Positions 8,724 through 17,680 of a DNA stretch of 64,000 nucleotides are shown one piece after another. The position numbers and the translations under genes are program-made. The notes below the pieces were generated by a model, which had not been told where the DNA came from, searched no databases, and saw only the letters and a program-made list of their open reading frames with translations. The DNA is from Vondammii sp040505895. Its GTDB lineage: Bacteria > Pseudomonadota > Gammaproteobacteria > Chromatiales > Chromatiaceae. Each line of letters starts with the position of its first letter. Within the stretch, counting starts at the first letter, position 1. The stretch covers positions 186,001 through 250,000 of the forward strand of contig JBEVXU010000018.1 in NCBI GenBank assembly GCA_040505895.1, given 5' to 3'.

Positions 8724-8773
8724 CACTCTTATAAAGTGGCATCCAGACAAATTACCAATACTTTTATAAAAGT
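8724..8773. promoter_or_regulatory. Two palindromic sites upstream of the binding-protein/kinase operon
   Basis: A perfect 14-base palindrome ACTTTTATAAAAGT at 8760-8773 and a similar imperfect one, CACTCTTATAAAGTG at 8724-8738, lie 31-80 bases before the start of the binding protein. Shared features are CACT/ACTT arms around TTATAA. They could be an operator pair or contain the -10 element. Regulator unknown. Confidence 0.35.
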
Positions 8774-9037
8774 GACCTCATAGAAAATTATAGATCAATT
8801 AATAGATGTATTTACTGTTAAATCGAATCTCAATAGCACAAACACTCTAAATGCATTGCCAACTACAAGGTTATCTCTCTTTTGGCCTCTACGATAATTG
8901 CAGATACAGTCTGACAGTGACCGATTCACCCCACTGTTGGAAACCGGAGAGTTCGCCCATCAGTGTCTATAGGGGGATCTATTGAGTCGACCTCGATCTG
9001 TTTTTAGGTATATCGAAAACCAGCATTGAGACCACTA
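8774..9037. other. Non-coding AT-rich spacer
   Basis: Together with the palindromes to its left this forms the 344-base gap between the binding-protein gene and nhaA. Both flanking genes are on the minus strand, so it should hold the promoter of the binding-protein operon and the end of the nhaA transcript. No convincing terminator hairpin, RNA gene or coding frame was seen. Confidence 0.5.
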
Positions 9038-10417
9038 TCATCCACTTTTCTCAGCGGTAAGGTAGAGCCACAAAAAGCCCGAGACTCCAGCCAGAATAGA
9101 GGCTATAAGAATCCCAGTTTTAGCCATCAGTAGATCCTGGGCATGGTGTGCAAAACCCAGTTCGGCAACAAATATCGACATGGTAAAACCGATACCGCCC
9201 ATCAGCCCTACGCCCACAATGTGTTTGAAATTTAAGCCCGTCGGCAGAGAGGTCAGACCAAGCTTTACAGCAATCCAGGAGAAACCGGCGATACCGATCA
9301 GCTTACCTCCTACTAAGCCCGCAGCAATACCCAGCGCGACCGGGTGAGTGGCAATAGTGCCGATAGAGGCCCAATCAATAGGGATTCCGGCATTAGCCAG
9401 GGAAAATATCGGGATAACAAGGTAGGCCGATGGCAGGTGCATCTTACGCTCAAGGATCTGAGCAGGCGCTTGCACCAGCTGCACACCCTCCCCCAAAGCG
9501 CGAACACGGGAGCGCAGTTCATCGTTCTTAACGATGTTCTCTTCACGCTGGTAAGCCCGTTTAATCTGTTCAACCATCTCATTGATATGGGAGAGGAAGC
9601 GCTTTGGATCATACTTTGGGCGCATGGGAATGGTGAAGGCTAAAAAGATACCCGCGAGCGTGGCATGGACACCGCTCTTCAACATGGCGATCCAGAGCAC
9701 AATACCCAGCAGGACATAGGGTAAAGGACGGCGAATTCCACCGAGGTTGAGTGTAATCAGCAGTAGCAACACGGCACCTGCGGTAGCCAGGGCAAAGAGA
9801 TTCAGTGTCTCCGTGTAGAACAGCGCTATCACCAGGACGGCACCCAGGTCGTCTACAATCGCCAGAGCCACAAGAAACGTCAGCAGATTTTTGGGTACCC
9901 GCTTTCCAAGTAACGCAAGGGTGCCCAGAGCAAAGGCGATATCGGTTGCCATCGGTATACCCCAACCATCAAATGTGTGCCCCTCGGGATTGATGCCTAT
10001 ATAGATAAGGGCCGGTATCAACATGCCGCCTATAGCGGCAACGATCGGCAGCATCGCCTGTTTTGGATCAGCCAGTTCCCCGACCAGAATCTCACGCTTT
10101 AGCTCCAATCCAACCACGAAAAAAAACAGTGCCATCAGACCGTCATTGATCCAGTGATGGAGTGACTTAGATAGATCAAATCCCGGCATGCCAATGGTAA
10201 ATGGCATCTGCAACAAGTGGTGATAAGTTTCACTCCACGGGCTGTTGGCGATAAAGAGTGCCGCAACCGCACACAGCATGAGCAGAACACCACTGGTGGT
10301 CTGGCGATGAATAAACTCATCGATAGGTGTCATCAGCCGGTCAAAGGCCTTTTCCCACGGAGCGACATACTCTTTTCCGATAAATCTTTTCATCAATAGA
10401 CACTCATCAGAGAACAT
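9038..10417 (-). CDS. nhaA: Na+/H+ antiporter NhaA
   Basis: 459 residues as drawn; the in-frame ATG at 10393 (MKRFIGKEYVAPWEKAF) is an equally plausible start and neither has a strong ribosome site. NhaA exchanges two protons for one sodium ion across the inner membrane. The pair of membrane aspartates in ALAIVDDLGAV, the segment FFFVGLELKRE and the C-terminal GGIGFTMSIFVAELGF are diagnostic of the family. It has about 60 residues more than E. coli NhaA (388), mostly an insertion after the middle of the protein (PKRFLSHINEMVEQIKRAYQ), a cytoplasmic loop found in the longer NhaA subfamily. It follows the Kef-type antiporter by 41 bases, so the two form a cation-homeostasis operon. Confidence 0.93.
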   Translation of the reverse strand: MFSDECLLMKRFIGKEYVAPWEKAFDRLMTPIDEFIHRQTTSGVLLMLCAVAALFIANSPWSETYHHLLQMPFTIGMPGFDLSKSLHHWINDGLMALFFFVVGLELKREILVGELADPKQAMLPIVAAIGGMLIPALIYIGINPEGHTFDGWGIPMATDIAFALGTLALLGKRVPKNLLTFLVALAIVDDLGAVLVIALFYTETLNLFALATAGAVLLLLITLNLGGIRRPLPYVLLGIVLWIAMLKSGVHATLAGIFLAFTIPMRPKYDPKRFLSHINEMVEQIKRAYQREENIVKNDELRSRVRALGEGVQLVQAPAQILERKMHLPSAYLVIPIFSLANAGIPIDWASIGTIATHPVALGIAAGLVGGKLIGIAGFSWIAVKLGLTSLPTGLNFKHIVGVGLMGGIGFTMSIFVAELGFAHHAQDLLMAKTGILIASILAGVSGFLWLYLTAEKSG

Positions 10418-10458
10418 TGCAAGATAGGTCAGACTCTGTGCCTATCACTTTGGTTCCA

Positions 10459-12057
10459 TCAGATTTGGCTTTGCGCCTTCACATGATCAGCAAATCCGGC
10501 GCCTGCTTCAGTGTAGATATTGAACACAGCGGTTGCGCCTGATTGCCGTAATCGTTCTTCCTCATCCGGGTATCTTGCCGTTGCGGCAATCCGCCCAGGG
10601 AAAGATATCTCCCGCAGTTGTTCCAGAGCATTCAGGTTGGCTTCCAGATTTGGCAGCGCCAACATGACGAGTTGGATGCTGTGGTCATGCTCAATTATGT
10701 CCCAGAAATCAGCATCACTTGGATCCCCTCGGAGAACATTGCGCCCCATTAACTGGTGACTTTTAATCAGCTCCGAATCAAAGTCGATACCAATGACGGC
10801 TTCACCATGTTGTTCACGCATCTTATCGTAAGCACCACTGCCTACTCTGCCCATGCCAAAGATAGCAATAGTTGCGCCGAGAGTATCCAGCAGCATGTCA
10901 TCGGTCAGCCTCTCACTGCGCTGATATCTCATCCACAGCTCTCTGAAACGACCATAGATCTTGTTATCAATGCTATTTAGTGGCGCTGCAACGACGAAAG
11001 AGAGAGAGAGGGCGATGGCAATTACCACCAGCCATTCCCCATCTATCCAGCCATTGTTGACCCCAATTGCAGCCACGATCAGTCCGAATTCACTGTAGTT
11101 GCTCAGATTCAAGGTAGCTAACAGCGAAGTCCGTGCTCGTAGGTTGAAGCCAGTCATCAGAGTAAAAAATAGTGCCGATTTGATGAAGACAAAGGGTACG
11201 AGCAAAAATCCAATGATCAATGCTTCCAACGAGAGTTGGCCAGACATACCTATAGAGAGGAAAAAACCCACCAGAAACAGATCCTTGAACCCCAGCAGTG
11301 ATTTAGCCATCTCCTTCGATTTGGGATGGGTTGAGATCAACAGCCCCATGATGAGAGCACCCAGATCATCTTTTACGCCGCCCAACTCAAAGAGTTCAGC
11401 TCCACCCAATGCCAGGACCAGACCATATAGAATCAGTAACTCGCCATGACCTGTCTTTTGCAATAGATGGTGAAACAACGGTCGTAGCGGAATAAGTAGA
11501 AACAGCAGCAGCGCCCAGGGTGACGGGAACTTGCCAGTGGATGCTGCCAGAAAGATAACGGCAGCAATGTCCTGCATAACCAGGATACCGATAGCGATCC
11601 GCCCATGCAGAGACTTCATCTCCCCTTTCTCCTCCAGCGCCTTGACCACAAACACGGTACTAGAGAAGCTCAATGCAAAGGCAAGCAGCAGCGAAAACTT
11701 GAAATCCAAGTCAGAGAAAAGCGGCACACTCATTAATGCCAGACCAAGGATAACCGCTCCGAAGAGGGCAATGATGATGGAGGTATGCAGCGCGGTTACC
11801 AACCACACCTGCGGCCTGATCAATACCTTCAGGTTCAGCTTCAGGCCCACGGTGAAGAGCAGCAGAGTGATTCCCAGATCCGCGAGCTTCTGCAACATCT
11901 CACCGCTTGCGATACCCAGGTAATTGAGCGCAAAGCCTGTTATCAGGAACCCGACCAACGGCGGCAGCCTGATCAGGGTTGCCGTAAAGCCCAAGGCAAA
12001 TGCTAGTGAGATCCAGGCAACATCACCCAGTGCAATAGCAACCCATTCAAAATCCAT
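10459..12057 (-). CDS. Kef-type cation/proton antiporter with TrkA-N domain (CPA2 family)
   Basis: 532 residues. The first about 370 residues form the CPA2 membrane domain (LPPLVGFLITGFALNYLGI, SFSSTVFVVKALEEKGE, DLGALIMGLLISTHPKSKEM). Residues from about 390 make a Rossmann NAD(H)-binding TrkA-N/KTN domain (IAIFGMGRVGSGAYD, VIGIDFDSELIKSH, VLRGDPSDADFWD). Kef systems release K+ in exchange for H+ and are gated by glutathione or nucleotide. The usual TrkA-C domain and an ancillary KefF/KefG gene are absent here, so the regulation differs. First gene of an operon with nhaA. Confidence 0.85.
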   Translation of the reverse strand: MDFEWVAIALGDVAWISLAFALGFTATLIRLPPLVGFLITGFALNYLGIASGEMLQKLADLGITLLLFTVGLKLNLKVLIRPQVWLVTALHTSIIIALFGAVILGLALMSVPLFSDLDFKFSLLLAFALSFSSTVFVVKALEEKGEMKSLHGRIAIGILVMQDIAAVIFLAASTGKFPSPWALLLFLLIPLRPLFHHLLQKTGHGELLILYGLVLALGGAELFELGGVKDDLGALIMGLLISTHPKSKEMAKSLLGFKDLFLVGFFLSIGMSGQLSLEALIIGFLLVPFVFIKSALFFTLMTGFNLRARTSLLATLNLSNYSEFGLIVAAIGVNNGWIDGEWLVVIAIALSLSFVVAAPLNSIDNKIYGRFRELWMRYQRSERLTDDMLLDTLGATIAIFGMGRVGSGAYDKMREQHGEAVIGIDFDSELIKSHQLMGRNVLRGDPSDADFWDIIEHDHSIQLVMLALPNLEANLNALEQLREISFPGRIAATARYPDEEERLRQSGATAVFNIYTEAGAGFADHVKAQSQI

Positions 12058-12425
12058 AGACTTGTTACCCTGCCCTGGTGATGATTTGAGTTCGCGTCAT
12101 TAAGATGAAGCGTCTACAACAAAGGGTAGTCCATGGTAGCCACTAGGTCATCTACGATCAGGGGGGATTGGCATAGAGATCGTTGTATTTACTAAACTAA
12201 TGAGGATTACGAAAACCATCCATCGATGAGAGTCTATTGATTTGCACCCATCCCATCCTTCTCCCTCATAGGAGGGTGGCGCAAAAGTCCCCTCTCCCTA
12301 CGAGGGAGAGGTGGATCATGGGGTGGCAGTAATATAGGTTCTGTTACCTTTGTGCGTTGCGTTTCTCTGCACCCTTCCCTATCCTCAGCACTCTTTGCTC
12401 CCGCCTCATCCTCCACAAACGTCAA
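12058..12425. other. Non-coding spacer holding a hairpin repeat
   Basis: 368 bases between the start of the Kef-type gene and the end of gabD, both on the minus strand. The only structure seen is the CCCTCTCCC-type repeat described separately. A 63-codon minus-strand frame starting at 12425 runs through the repeat and is judged non-coding. Confidence 0.5.
12260..12311. repeat. Double hairpin of the CCCTCTCCC/GGGAGAGG type
   Basis: A perfect 9-base stem CCTCTCCCT (12291-12299) with loop ACG and AGGGAGAGG (12303-12311) is preceded by a smaller hairpin of the same base make-up, CCCTC-ATAG-GAGGG. Such CCCTCTCCC palindromes recur between genes in many proteobacterial genomes as dispersed repeats. 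A partly similar CCCTCTCCCTGTGAG...GAGGG string lies near 25310-25330. On the minus strand the big hairpin is followed by GGACTTTTG, so it may also end the gabD transcript. Confidence 0.5.
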
Positions 12426-13874
12426 TTAAATGCCCATACAGACATACTTCATCTCCAGGTACTCATCGATACCATGGCGTGAACCTTCGCGGCCTATACC
12501 CGACTGTTTGACGCCGCCAAAGGGGGCTACGGCAGTGGAGATAATTCCGCTATTGAGACCGACAATACCGTACTCAAGGGCCTCTGAGACCCGCCAGCCA
12601 CGCCCCAGGTCACGACTGTAGAAATAGGCCGCAAGACCAAACTCACTATCGTTGGCGAGTTTAATCGCCTCTGCCTCGTCGCTAAAACGAAACAGAGGGG
12701 CTACCGGACCAAAGGTCTCTTCACTACTTACCAGCATATTCGTAGAGACATTGGTGAGCAGGGTCGGCTGAAAGAAGGTGCCACCTTTTGCGTGGCGTGC
12801 GCCCCCCACGGTGACCCTTGCCCCCTTAGCAACAGCATCACCGATATGGCGCTCCACCTTCTCTACCGCCGCCTCATTGATCAGCGGGCCCTGGGTGACG
12901 CCCTTTTCAGTACCCTCACCCACCTGTAGCGTGGAGATGGCAACTGCCAGCTTCTCTGCAAAGATATCGTAGACAGTATCCTGAACCAGAAAACGGTTGG
13001 CACAGACACATGTCTGGCCGCTGTTACGGTACTTGGAGGCCATGGCCCCCTCTACTGCGGCATCCAGGTCGGCATCATCAAAGACGATAAACGGGGCATT
13101 ACCGCCCAGTTCTAGAGAGAGCTTCTTCATGGTATCAGCACACTGGCGCATCAGCAGCTTGCCGACGGCTGTGGAGCCGGTAAAGGAGAGCTTTCTGACA
13201 GTGGGATTGGAGGTGAGCTCGGCACCGATATCCTGCGGTACACCGGTTACTACGTTAATGACACCGGCAGGTATCCCTGCCTGCTCTGCCAGCTCACAAA
13301 GCGCGAGCGCCGAGAAGGGAGTGTCTTCTCCCGGCTTTATCACCATGGTGCAGCCGGCGGCCAATGCGGCACCGGCCTTGCGGGTGATCATGGCAATGGG
13401 GAAGTTCCAGGGGGTGATGGCGGCGCAGACACCGATCGGCTGTTTCAGCACCAGTATCCGCTTATCCGCCTGATGTGAAGGGATGGTCTCACCATAGATG
13501 CGCTTTGCCTCTTCGGCAAACCACTCGTAGAAGGAGGCGCCATAAACCACCTCTCCTCTCGCTTCGGCCAGAGGCTTGCCCTGCTCCGCCGTCATCAGTT
13601 GGGCCAGGTCCTCCTGGTTCTCCATCATCAGATCGCGCCAGCGCATCAAAAGTGCAGAGCGCTCAGCAGCTGTTTTTTCCCGCCACGCCGGCCAAGCCTT
13701 ATCTGCCGCTTCTATCGCCTCTCTTGTCTCATCGCCCCCCATCTCGGGAACCGTTCCCAGAACATGCCCATTGGCCGGGTTGGTAATGGTCATAGTGGCA
13801 GCAGAAGAGGCGTCCACCCAACTGCCGTTGATATAGGCCTGTTGGCGGAAAAGAGAGGGGTTGTTGAGTTTCAT
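12426..13874 (-). CDS. gabD: NAD(P)-dependent succinate-semialdehyde dehydrogenase
   Basis: 482 residues, start at 13874 with AGAGG upstream. Aldehyde dehydrogenase superfamily: ITPWNFPIAMITRKAGAALAAGC at about residue 150, the NAD-binding FTGSTAVGKLL, the general base in LELGGNAPFIVFDDADLD, and the catalytic Cys in GQTCVCANR. The string of residues around the active site (NSGQTCVCANRFLVQ, GLNSGIISTAVAPFGG) matches the GabD branch rather than betaine or phenylacetaldehyde dehydrogenases. It oxidises succinate semialdehyde to succinate, closing the GABA shunt. No gabT neighbour is present; the nearest genes are amino-acid-type exporters and an Lrp regulator. Confidence 0.9.
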   Translation of the reverse strand: MKLNNPSLFRQQAYINGSWVDASSAATMTITNPANGHVLGTVPEMGGDETREAIEAADKAWPAWREKTAAERSALLMRWRDLMMENQEDLAQLMTAEQGKPLAEARGEVVYGASFYEWFAEEAKRIYGETIPSHQADKRILVLKQPIGVCAAITPWNFPIAMITRKAGAALAAGCTMVIKPGEDTPFSALALCELAEQAGIPAGVINVVTGVPQDIGAELTSNPTVRKLSFTGSTAVGKLLMRQCADTMKKLSLELGGNAPFIVFDDADLDAAVEGAMASKYRNSGQTCVCANRFLVQDTVYDIFAEKLAVAISTLQVGEGTEKGVTQGPLINEAAVEKVERHIGDAVAKGARVTVGGARHAKGGTFFQPTLLTNVSTNMLVSSEETFGPVAPLFRFSDEAEAIKLANDSEFGLAAYFYSRDLGRGWRVSEALEYGIVGLNSGIISTAVAPFGGVKQSGIGREGSRHGIDEYLEMKYVCMGI

Positions 13875-13946
13875 GGTTATCCTCTAAATTGATGGTGAAA
13901 AAACGGAAATCAGTATGCAGGCTGGCTCGCCTGTTTTTCAATCACT

Positions 13947-14864
13947 TCAACTATTCTGAAGAACCGGATCCATAGCACGCTGTTTACGCTGATATCGCCA
14001 TCCTTCCAGGGTAAAGAGCGCCAGGGCGAACCAGATGGTGCTGAAAGTGACGACCTGTGTGCCACCAAACGGCTCATGGTATAGAAATACCGCCAACAGA
14101 AAAGTCATACTTGGCGCCAAGTATTGAAAGAGCCCAACCACAGTCAGACTCAGGCGGTTAGTAGCGGCGGCAAAGTAGATCAGCGGCACGGCAGTGACCA
14201 GACCGGCAGCTATCAATAGCAGATTGATCTTGGGGCCTGCATGGATAAAGCTCATGCCTCCCGTGCTATCGAGCCAGAAGAGATAGATCAATGCAAACGG
14301 CAGCAGCAGCAGAGTCTCCACCGTCAGCCCGTGCACAGGATCAACAGCCACGATCTTACGCAGCAATCCGTAAAAACCGAAGGTTACCGCCAGCACCAGC
14401 GCTACCAGCGGTAACTCACCAAAGGTCAGAATCTGGTTAACTACTCCCAGTACCGCAATCGCAATCGCAACCCCTTGCAGTGGACGCAGGCGTTCACCAA
14501 GTACCAACATCGCCAGCAGCACACTAAATAGCGGATTGATGTAATAGCCGAGGCTCGCTTCAAGTATCCGATCATTCGCCACCGCCCAGATAAAGACCAG
14601 CCAGTTGCTGGATACAATCACCGAGGTGGTAAAGAGCCAGAGCAGCTTTTTCCGCTCAGAGAGTAGCTGCCCCAGTGCCGACCAACCCCGGTTCCAACTG
14701 ATTACCAGCGCAAGAAAAAAGAGTGACCAGATGACCCTGTGGGCCAGCACCTCCATCGGCTCTACTGAAGCAACAGCCTTAAAATAGATAGGACCAAAAC
14801 CCCAGAGGCCAAATGCCAGGGTGGCGTAGATCAATCCCTTTTTTGTCGAATCTGATTCGTTCAT
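13947..14864 (-). CDS. rarD: RarD-type EamA family transporter (copy 1)
   Basis: 305 residues with ten hydrophobic segments in two EamA halves. RarD signatures are present: GLIYATLAFGLWGFGPIYFK, VLAHRVIWSLFF, the LGYYINPLFSVLLAMLVLGERL segment, and GLFQYLAPSMTFLLAVFLYHEPF near the end. RarD proteins were named for chloramphenicol sensitivity, but the natural substrate is unsettled; drug/metabolite superfamily exporters of amino acids are the closest guess. It follows the Gate-domain gene by 12 bases and precedes gabD. A second RarD copy lies about 2.5 kb away on the other strand. Confidence 0.85.
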   Translation of the reverse strand: MNESDSTKKGLIYATLAFGLWGFGPIYFKAVASVEPMEVLAHRVIWSLFFLALVISWNRGWSALGQLLSERKKLLWLFTTSVIVSSNWLVFIWAVANDRILEASLGYYINPLFSVLLAMLVLGERLRPLQGVAIAIAVLGVVNQILTFGELPLVALVLAVTFGFYGLLRKIVAVDPVHGLTVETLLLLPFALIYLFWLDSTGGMSFIHAGPKINLLLIAAGLVTAVPLIYFAAATNRLSLTVVGLFQYLAPSMTFLLAVFLYHEPFGGTQVVTFSTIWFALALFTLEGWRYQRKQRAMDPVLQNS

Positions 14865-14876
14865 CCCTTTCTCCGA

Positions 14877-15833
14877 TCAGCGACTATCCACCGTCACCAG
14901 ATAGCGCTGGTGAAATCCATCACTGCAACGAGCTACCAGGCGGGTAAGCAAGGTTACCACTACCAGGGCAAACAGTAGCCGCATCCATAATACGCCGGAA
15001 ATATCCGCCCCAAGTAGCATCACCAGGAGTGTGTCCTCTATCAAGCTGTGACAGAGTGCAAGTAAGGCCATGGCACTAAAGACATCCCGTTTGGAGACAT
15101 GGCCCGCCTTCGCCTCCTTGATCAATAGCCCACCACCAAAAGCGAGCCCCAGGGTGACGCCGATAAGGGTGATGGTAGTGGCTGCTGGACCTATACCCAG
15201 CAGTCGCAGCAGCGGCTGCAGCAGCCAGATCAGCAATCGCTCTACTCCCGCCGATCTCAGTAGTTTCAGCAGTGTCATTAGGATAATGATGATTAGCTGT
15301 ACCATGGCGAGACTCTCCAGTTGCCTCCAGGCCCAGTTGATCATACCGGGCTCCGGCATCTCCGGCGTCCAGAACAGCTGGTTAGGCTGCTGCAGCCAAT
15401 CACCCCAGCTATAGAGGTGATGCAAAATAAAGCCAAGGACGAAGGCCCCTGTCAGACGTAGCAGCAGAGTGAAGCCGAGGCGCACTCCTGCCTTTTGGGC
15501 AATTCCGCCCTCTACCGGCAAGGTGTGAGCGAGCAACAGCATGGAACTTAATACGGTGACCTGGGCTACAGACAATGTCTCCTGCTGAGCAACGGAGAAG
15601 AACATGATCATGCCGCCGTAAATATTGGTGAACAGTGTGGTCGCCCACACCAGTCCCATACTTTCAGGCAGGCCGACCAAAGCCATTAGTGGCTCAAGTA
15701 GCAGACTCAGGTAGTAGATAGCCCCCATCTCTTCAAGAAGTTTTACCAGCAACAGTACCGGAACCATGATACGAAACAGGGTACTTGAGACCTGATAGAT
15801 CTCCCGTAACAGGTCATTTATCCAGTTTTTCAT
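14877..15833 (-). CDS. Nucleoside-recognition (Gate) domain membrane protein
   Basis: 318 residues, strongly hydrophobic, two copies of the Gate fold: MVPVLLLVKLLEEMGAIYYL with FTNIYGGMIMFF in the first half, and IGVTLGLAFGGGLLIKEA with SLIEDTLLVMLLGADISG in the second. The family covers SpmA/SpmB, YjiH and parts of nucleoside transporters; many members have no assigned substrate. It is the first gene of a run with rarD, 12 bases apart, which suggests joint export or uptake of a metabolite. Confidence 0.75.
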   Translation of the reverse strand: MKNWINDLLREIYQVSSTLFRIMVPVLLLVKLLEEMGAIYYLSLLLEPLMALVGLPESMGLVWATTLFTNIYGGMIMFFSVAQQETLSVAQVTVLSSMLLLAHTLPVEGGIAQKAGVRLGFTLLLRLTGAFVLGFILHHLYSWGDWLQQPNQLFWTPEMPEPGMINWAWRQLESLAMVQLIIIILMTLLKLLRSAGVERLLIWLLQPLLRLLGIGPAATTITLIGVTLGLAFGGGLLIKEAKAGHVSKRDVFSAMALLALCHSLIEDTLLVMLLGADISGVLWMRLLFALVVVTLLTRLVARCSDGFHQRYLVTVDSR

Positions 15834-16002
15834 CTCTGCCAGGTACTCGATTAATCCAGAATCACTACTGTCTCATTTTATGCGCTATCAAGAAGCGATG
15901 GATTTTATTTTATCGGTGATTCTTCTACTTTTATTTCAAATATCTCAGATATCTCTAATTTTATTTCGTCAACAACCAACCTAACAAACTATAATAAGCC
16001 CC

Positions 16003-16467
16003 ATGAAACGAGAACTTGACCGCCTGGATCGGCGCATACTCAATCAGTTGCAGCGCGACAACAGGATCAGCAATCAGGCACTGGCTGAGCAGGTGGGGCT
16101 GTCACCCCCCGCCTGTCTGCGAAGAGTCAAACTGCTGCGTGAATCGGGTATCATCAAACAGGAAGTTGTGCTGCTCAACCCAGAAGCCGTGGGCCGGTTG
16201 ATCAATATCATCGTTGAAGTGGAGATGGAGCGTGATCACCGGGATCTACTCGACCAGTTCCAAAAAGTGGTAGAGCAGTCACCGGAGGTGAGTCAGTGCT
16301 ACGCGGTAACCGGTGAAGTGGATTTTATTCTGGTGGTCTCGGTTGCTGACATGCAGGCCTACGAAGCGTTCACCCAACGGGTACTGCACAGCCAACCCAA
16401 CCTGCGTAAGTTCCGCAGCCTCATATCCCTTAGACGGATTAAATTCGATACCGCCATCGAACTCTGA
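16003..16467 (+). CDS. Lrp/AsnC family transcriptional regulator
   Basis: 154 residues. An N-terminal winged helix-turn-helix (LDRRILNQLQRDNRISNQALAEQVGLSPPACLRRVKLL) is followed by an RAM/AsnC ligand domain (QCYAVTGEVDFILVVSVADMQAYEAF). Such regulators sense amino acids and form octamers. It is divergent from the Gate/rarD run and overlaps by one base with the second rarD, so it probably controls one or both transporter genes in response to the exported amino acid. The 169-base divergent spacer before it is AT-rich and should hold both promoters. Confidence 0.88.
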   Translation: MKRELDRLDRRILNQLQRDNRISNQALAEQVGLSPPACLRRVKLLRESGIIKQEVVLLNPEAVGRLINIIVEVEMERDHRDLLDQFQKVVEQSPEVSQCYAVTGEVDFILVVSVADMQAYEAFTQRVLHSQPNLRKFRSLISLRRIKFDTAIEL

Positions 16468-17369
16468 TGAACTACTCTTTCCGGACATCCGATCCACGCC
16501 ATATCGGTGTGCTGGCCGCTGTGGCGGCATTTCTTATCTGGGGTTTCTCCCCCCTCTATTTTCGTGCTGTTGATGCCGCCACTGCCGCTGAGGTGCTGGC
16601 CCATCGTGTCGTCTGGTCACTGCTCTTCTCTCTAGTATTGATTGTCATTGCAGGAGAGATGCGCAACTGGCTGCGTGTTCTGCTAAACGGGCGTCTGCTC
16701 CTGGTGCTTGCGACTAGTGCGCTTCTGGTCACTGTTAACTGGTATGGATTTATCTGGGCGGTAACCCATGAAATGGCATTGGAAGCGAGCATGGGCTACT
16801 ACATCATGCCCATCTTTATGGTGCTGCTTGGCCGCATCTTTCTTGATGAGCGACTCAACCGTAACCAGTGGATCTCTTTTGGCCTAGTTGTCCTGGGAGT
16901 GCTAAATCAGCTCTACAGTATGCAACAGCTGCCATGGCTCGCCCTGATACTGGCCACTAGCTTCGGCCTCTACAGCCTGGTACGGAAAAAAGCCCCTGTC
17001 GATCCACTGGTAGGGCTGGCCACAGAGTGTCTATTGCTTACACCCATTGCCCTCGGTTATCTGCTCTTTCTTATGCACAACGAGCATCTGGTATTTACCA
17101 GCATGGGTATCGGCTTTGACCTACTATTGGCTGGCACCGTCCTGGTCACCGCCCTGCCCCTGATCCTATTCGCCTTTTCCGCCAAGCGGTTACGCCTCGG
17201 CACCGTTGGGCTGCTTCAATACATCAACCCTACATGCCAGTTTATACTGGCGCTGTTTCTCTTTGGTGAGCCCTTCTCACAGCATCACCTTCACACCTTC
17301 TTGTTGATCTGGTCAGGGCTCGCGCTCTTCTCAATCGACTCTCACTACAGACTGAAAAAGTTAAGATGA
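16467..17369 (+). CDS. rarD: RarD-type EamA family transporter (copy 2)
   Basis: 300 residues, two EamA halves, with the same landmarks as the copy on the opposite strand (FLIWGFSPLYFRAVD, VLAHRVVWSLLF, MGYYIMPIFMVLLGRIFLDERL, VGLLQYINPTCQFILALFLFGEPF). The two proteins are clear paralogues. Its ATG overlaps the regulator stop codon (TGATG), indicating translational coupling with the Lrp-type gene. Substrate unknown. Confidence 0.85.
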   Translation: MNYSFRTSDPRHIGVLAAVAAFLIWGFSPLYFRAVDAATAAEVLAHRVVWSLLFSLVLIVIAGEMRNWLRVLLNGRLLLVLATSALLVTVNWYGFIWAVTHEMALEASMGYYIMPIFMVLLGRIFLDERLNRNQWISFGLVVLGVLNQLYSMQQLPWLALILATSFGLYSLVRKKAPVDPLVGLATECLLLTPIALGYLLFLMHNEHLVFTSMGIGFDLLLAGTVLVTALPLILFAFSAKRLRLGTVGLLQYINPTCQFILALFLFGEPFSQHHLHTFLLIWSGLALFSIDSHYRLKKLR

Positions 17370-17641
17370 AATCACCCGTTGATAAACTACTGAATGAACA
17401 TAAAGAACTAATCCACTCAGATCACCAGAAGGTGCTATCTCATGTACAGAGGGAAGAGGGAGAGTGGTTTATCAATACGGTCTTGATCGATGGCTGCTCT
17501 GCACCGTTCAAGTACAAACGAAAAAAAGAGTATCGCAATCTTCAGGGGCGGAGGGTTAACCTGACCTACTACCGAAGCGTCCAATCAGTTGCAGGCATTG
17601 AGATGGAGATGATGAACGTGGTTAGGATAAAAGTGTCATGA
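17366..17641 (+). CDS. Small hypothetical protein
   Basis: 91 residues, starting inside the stop of rarD copy 2 (ATGA overlap), which argues that it is a real, co-translated gene. It is charged, soluble, without signal peptide or membrane segment. Landmarks: an HKELIHSDHQKVLSHVQREEGEW helix, a single Cys in IDGCSAPFKYKRKKEYRN, and a C-terminal basic strand. No family recognised; the FKYKRKKEYRNLQGRRVNLTYY stretch looks like a nucleic-acid or ribosome-binding beta hairpin, but that is a guess. Confidence 0.6.
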   Translation: MKSPVDKLLNEHKELIHSDHQKVLSHVQREEGEWFINTVLIDGCSAPFKYKRKKEYRNLQGRRVNLTYYRSVQSVAGIEMEMMNVVRIKVS

Positions 17642-17680
17642 ACTGCACTTGGGACTTTCATTTCACTACCTGGTTACTTT

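Noticed and set aside
12234..12425. 63-codon minus-strand frame before the hairpin repeat
   Set aside because: It runs through the CCCTCTCCC hairpin and its sequence (PLPRRERGLLRHPP) is translated repeat; no ribosome site.
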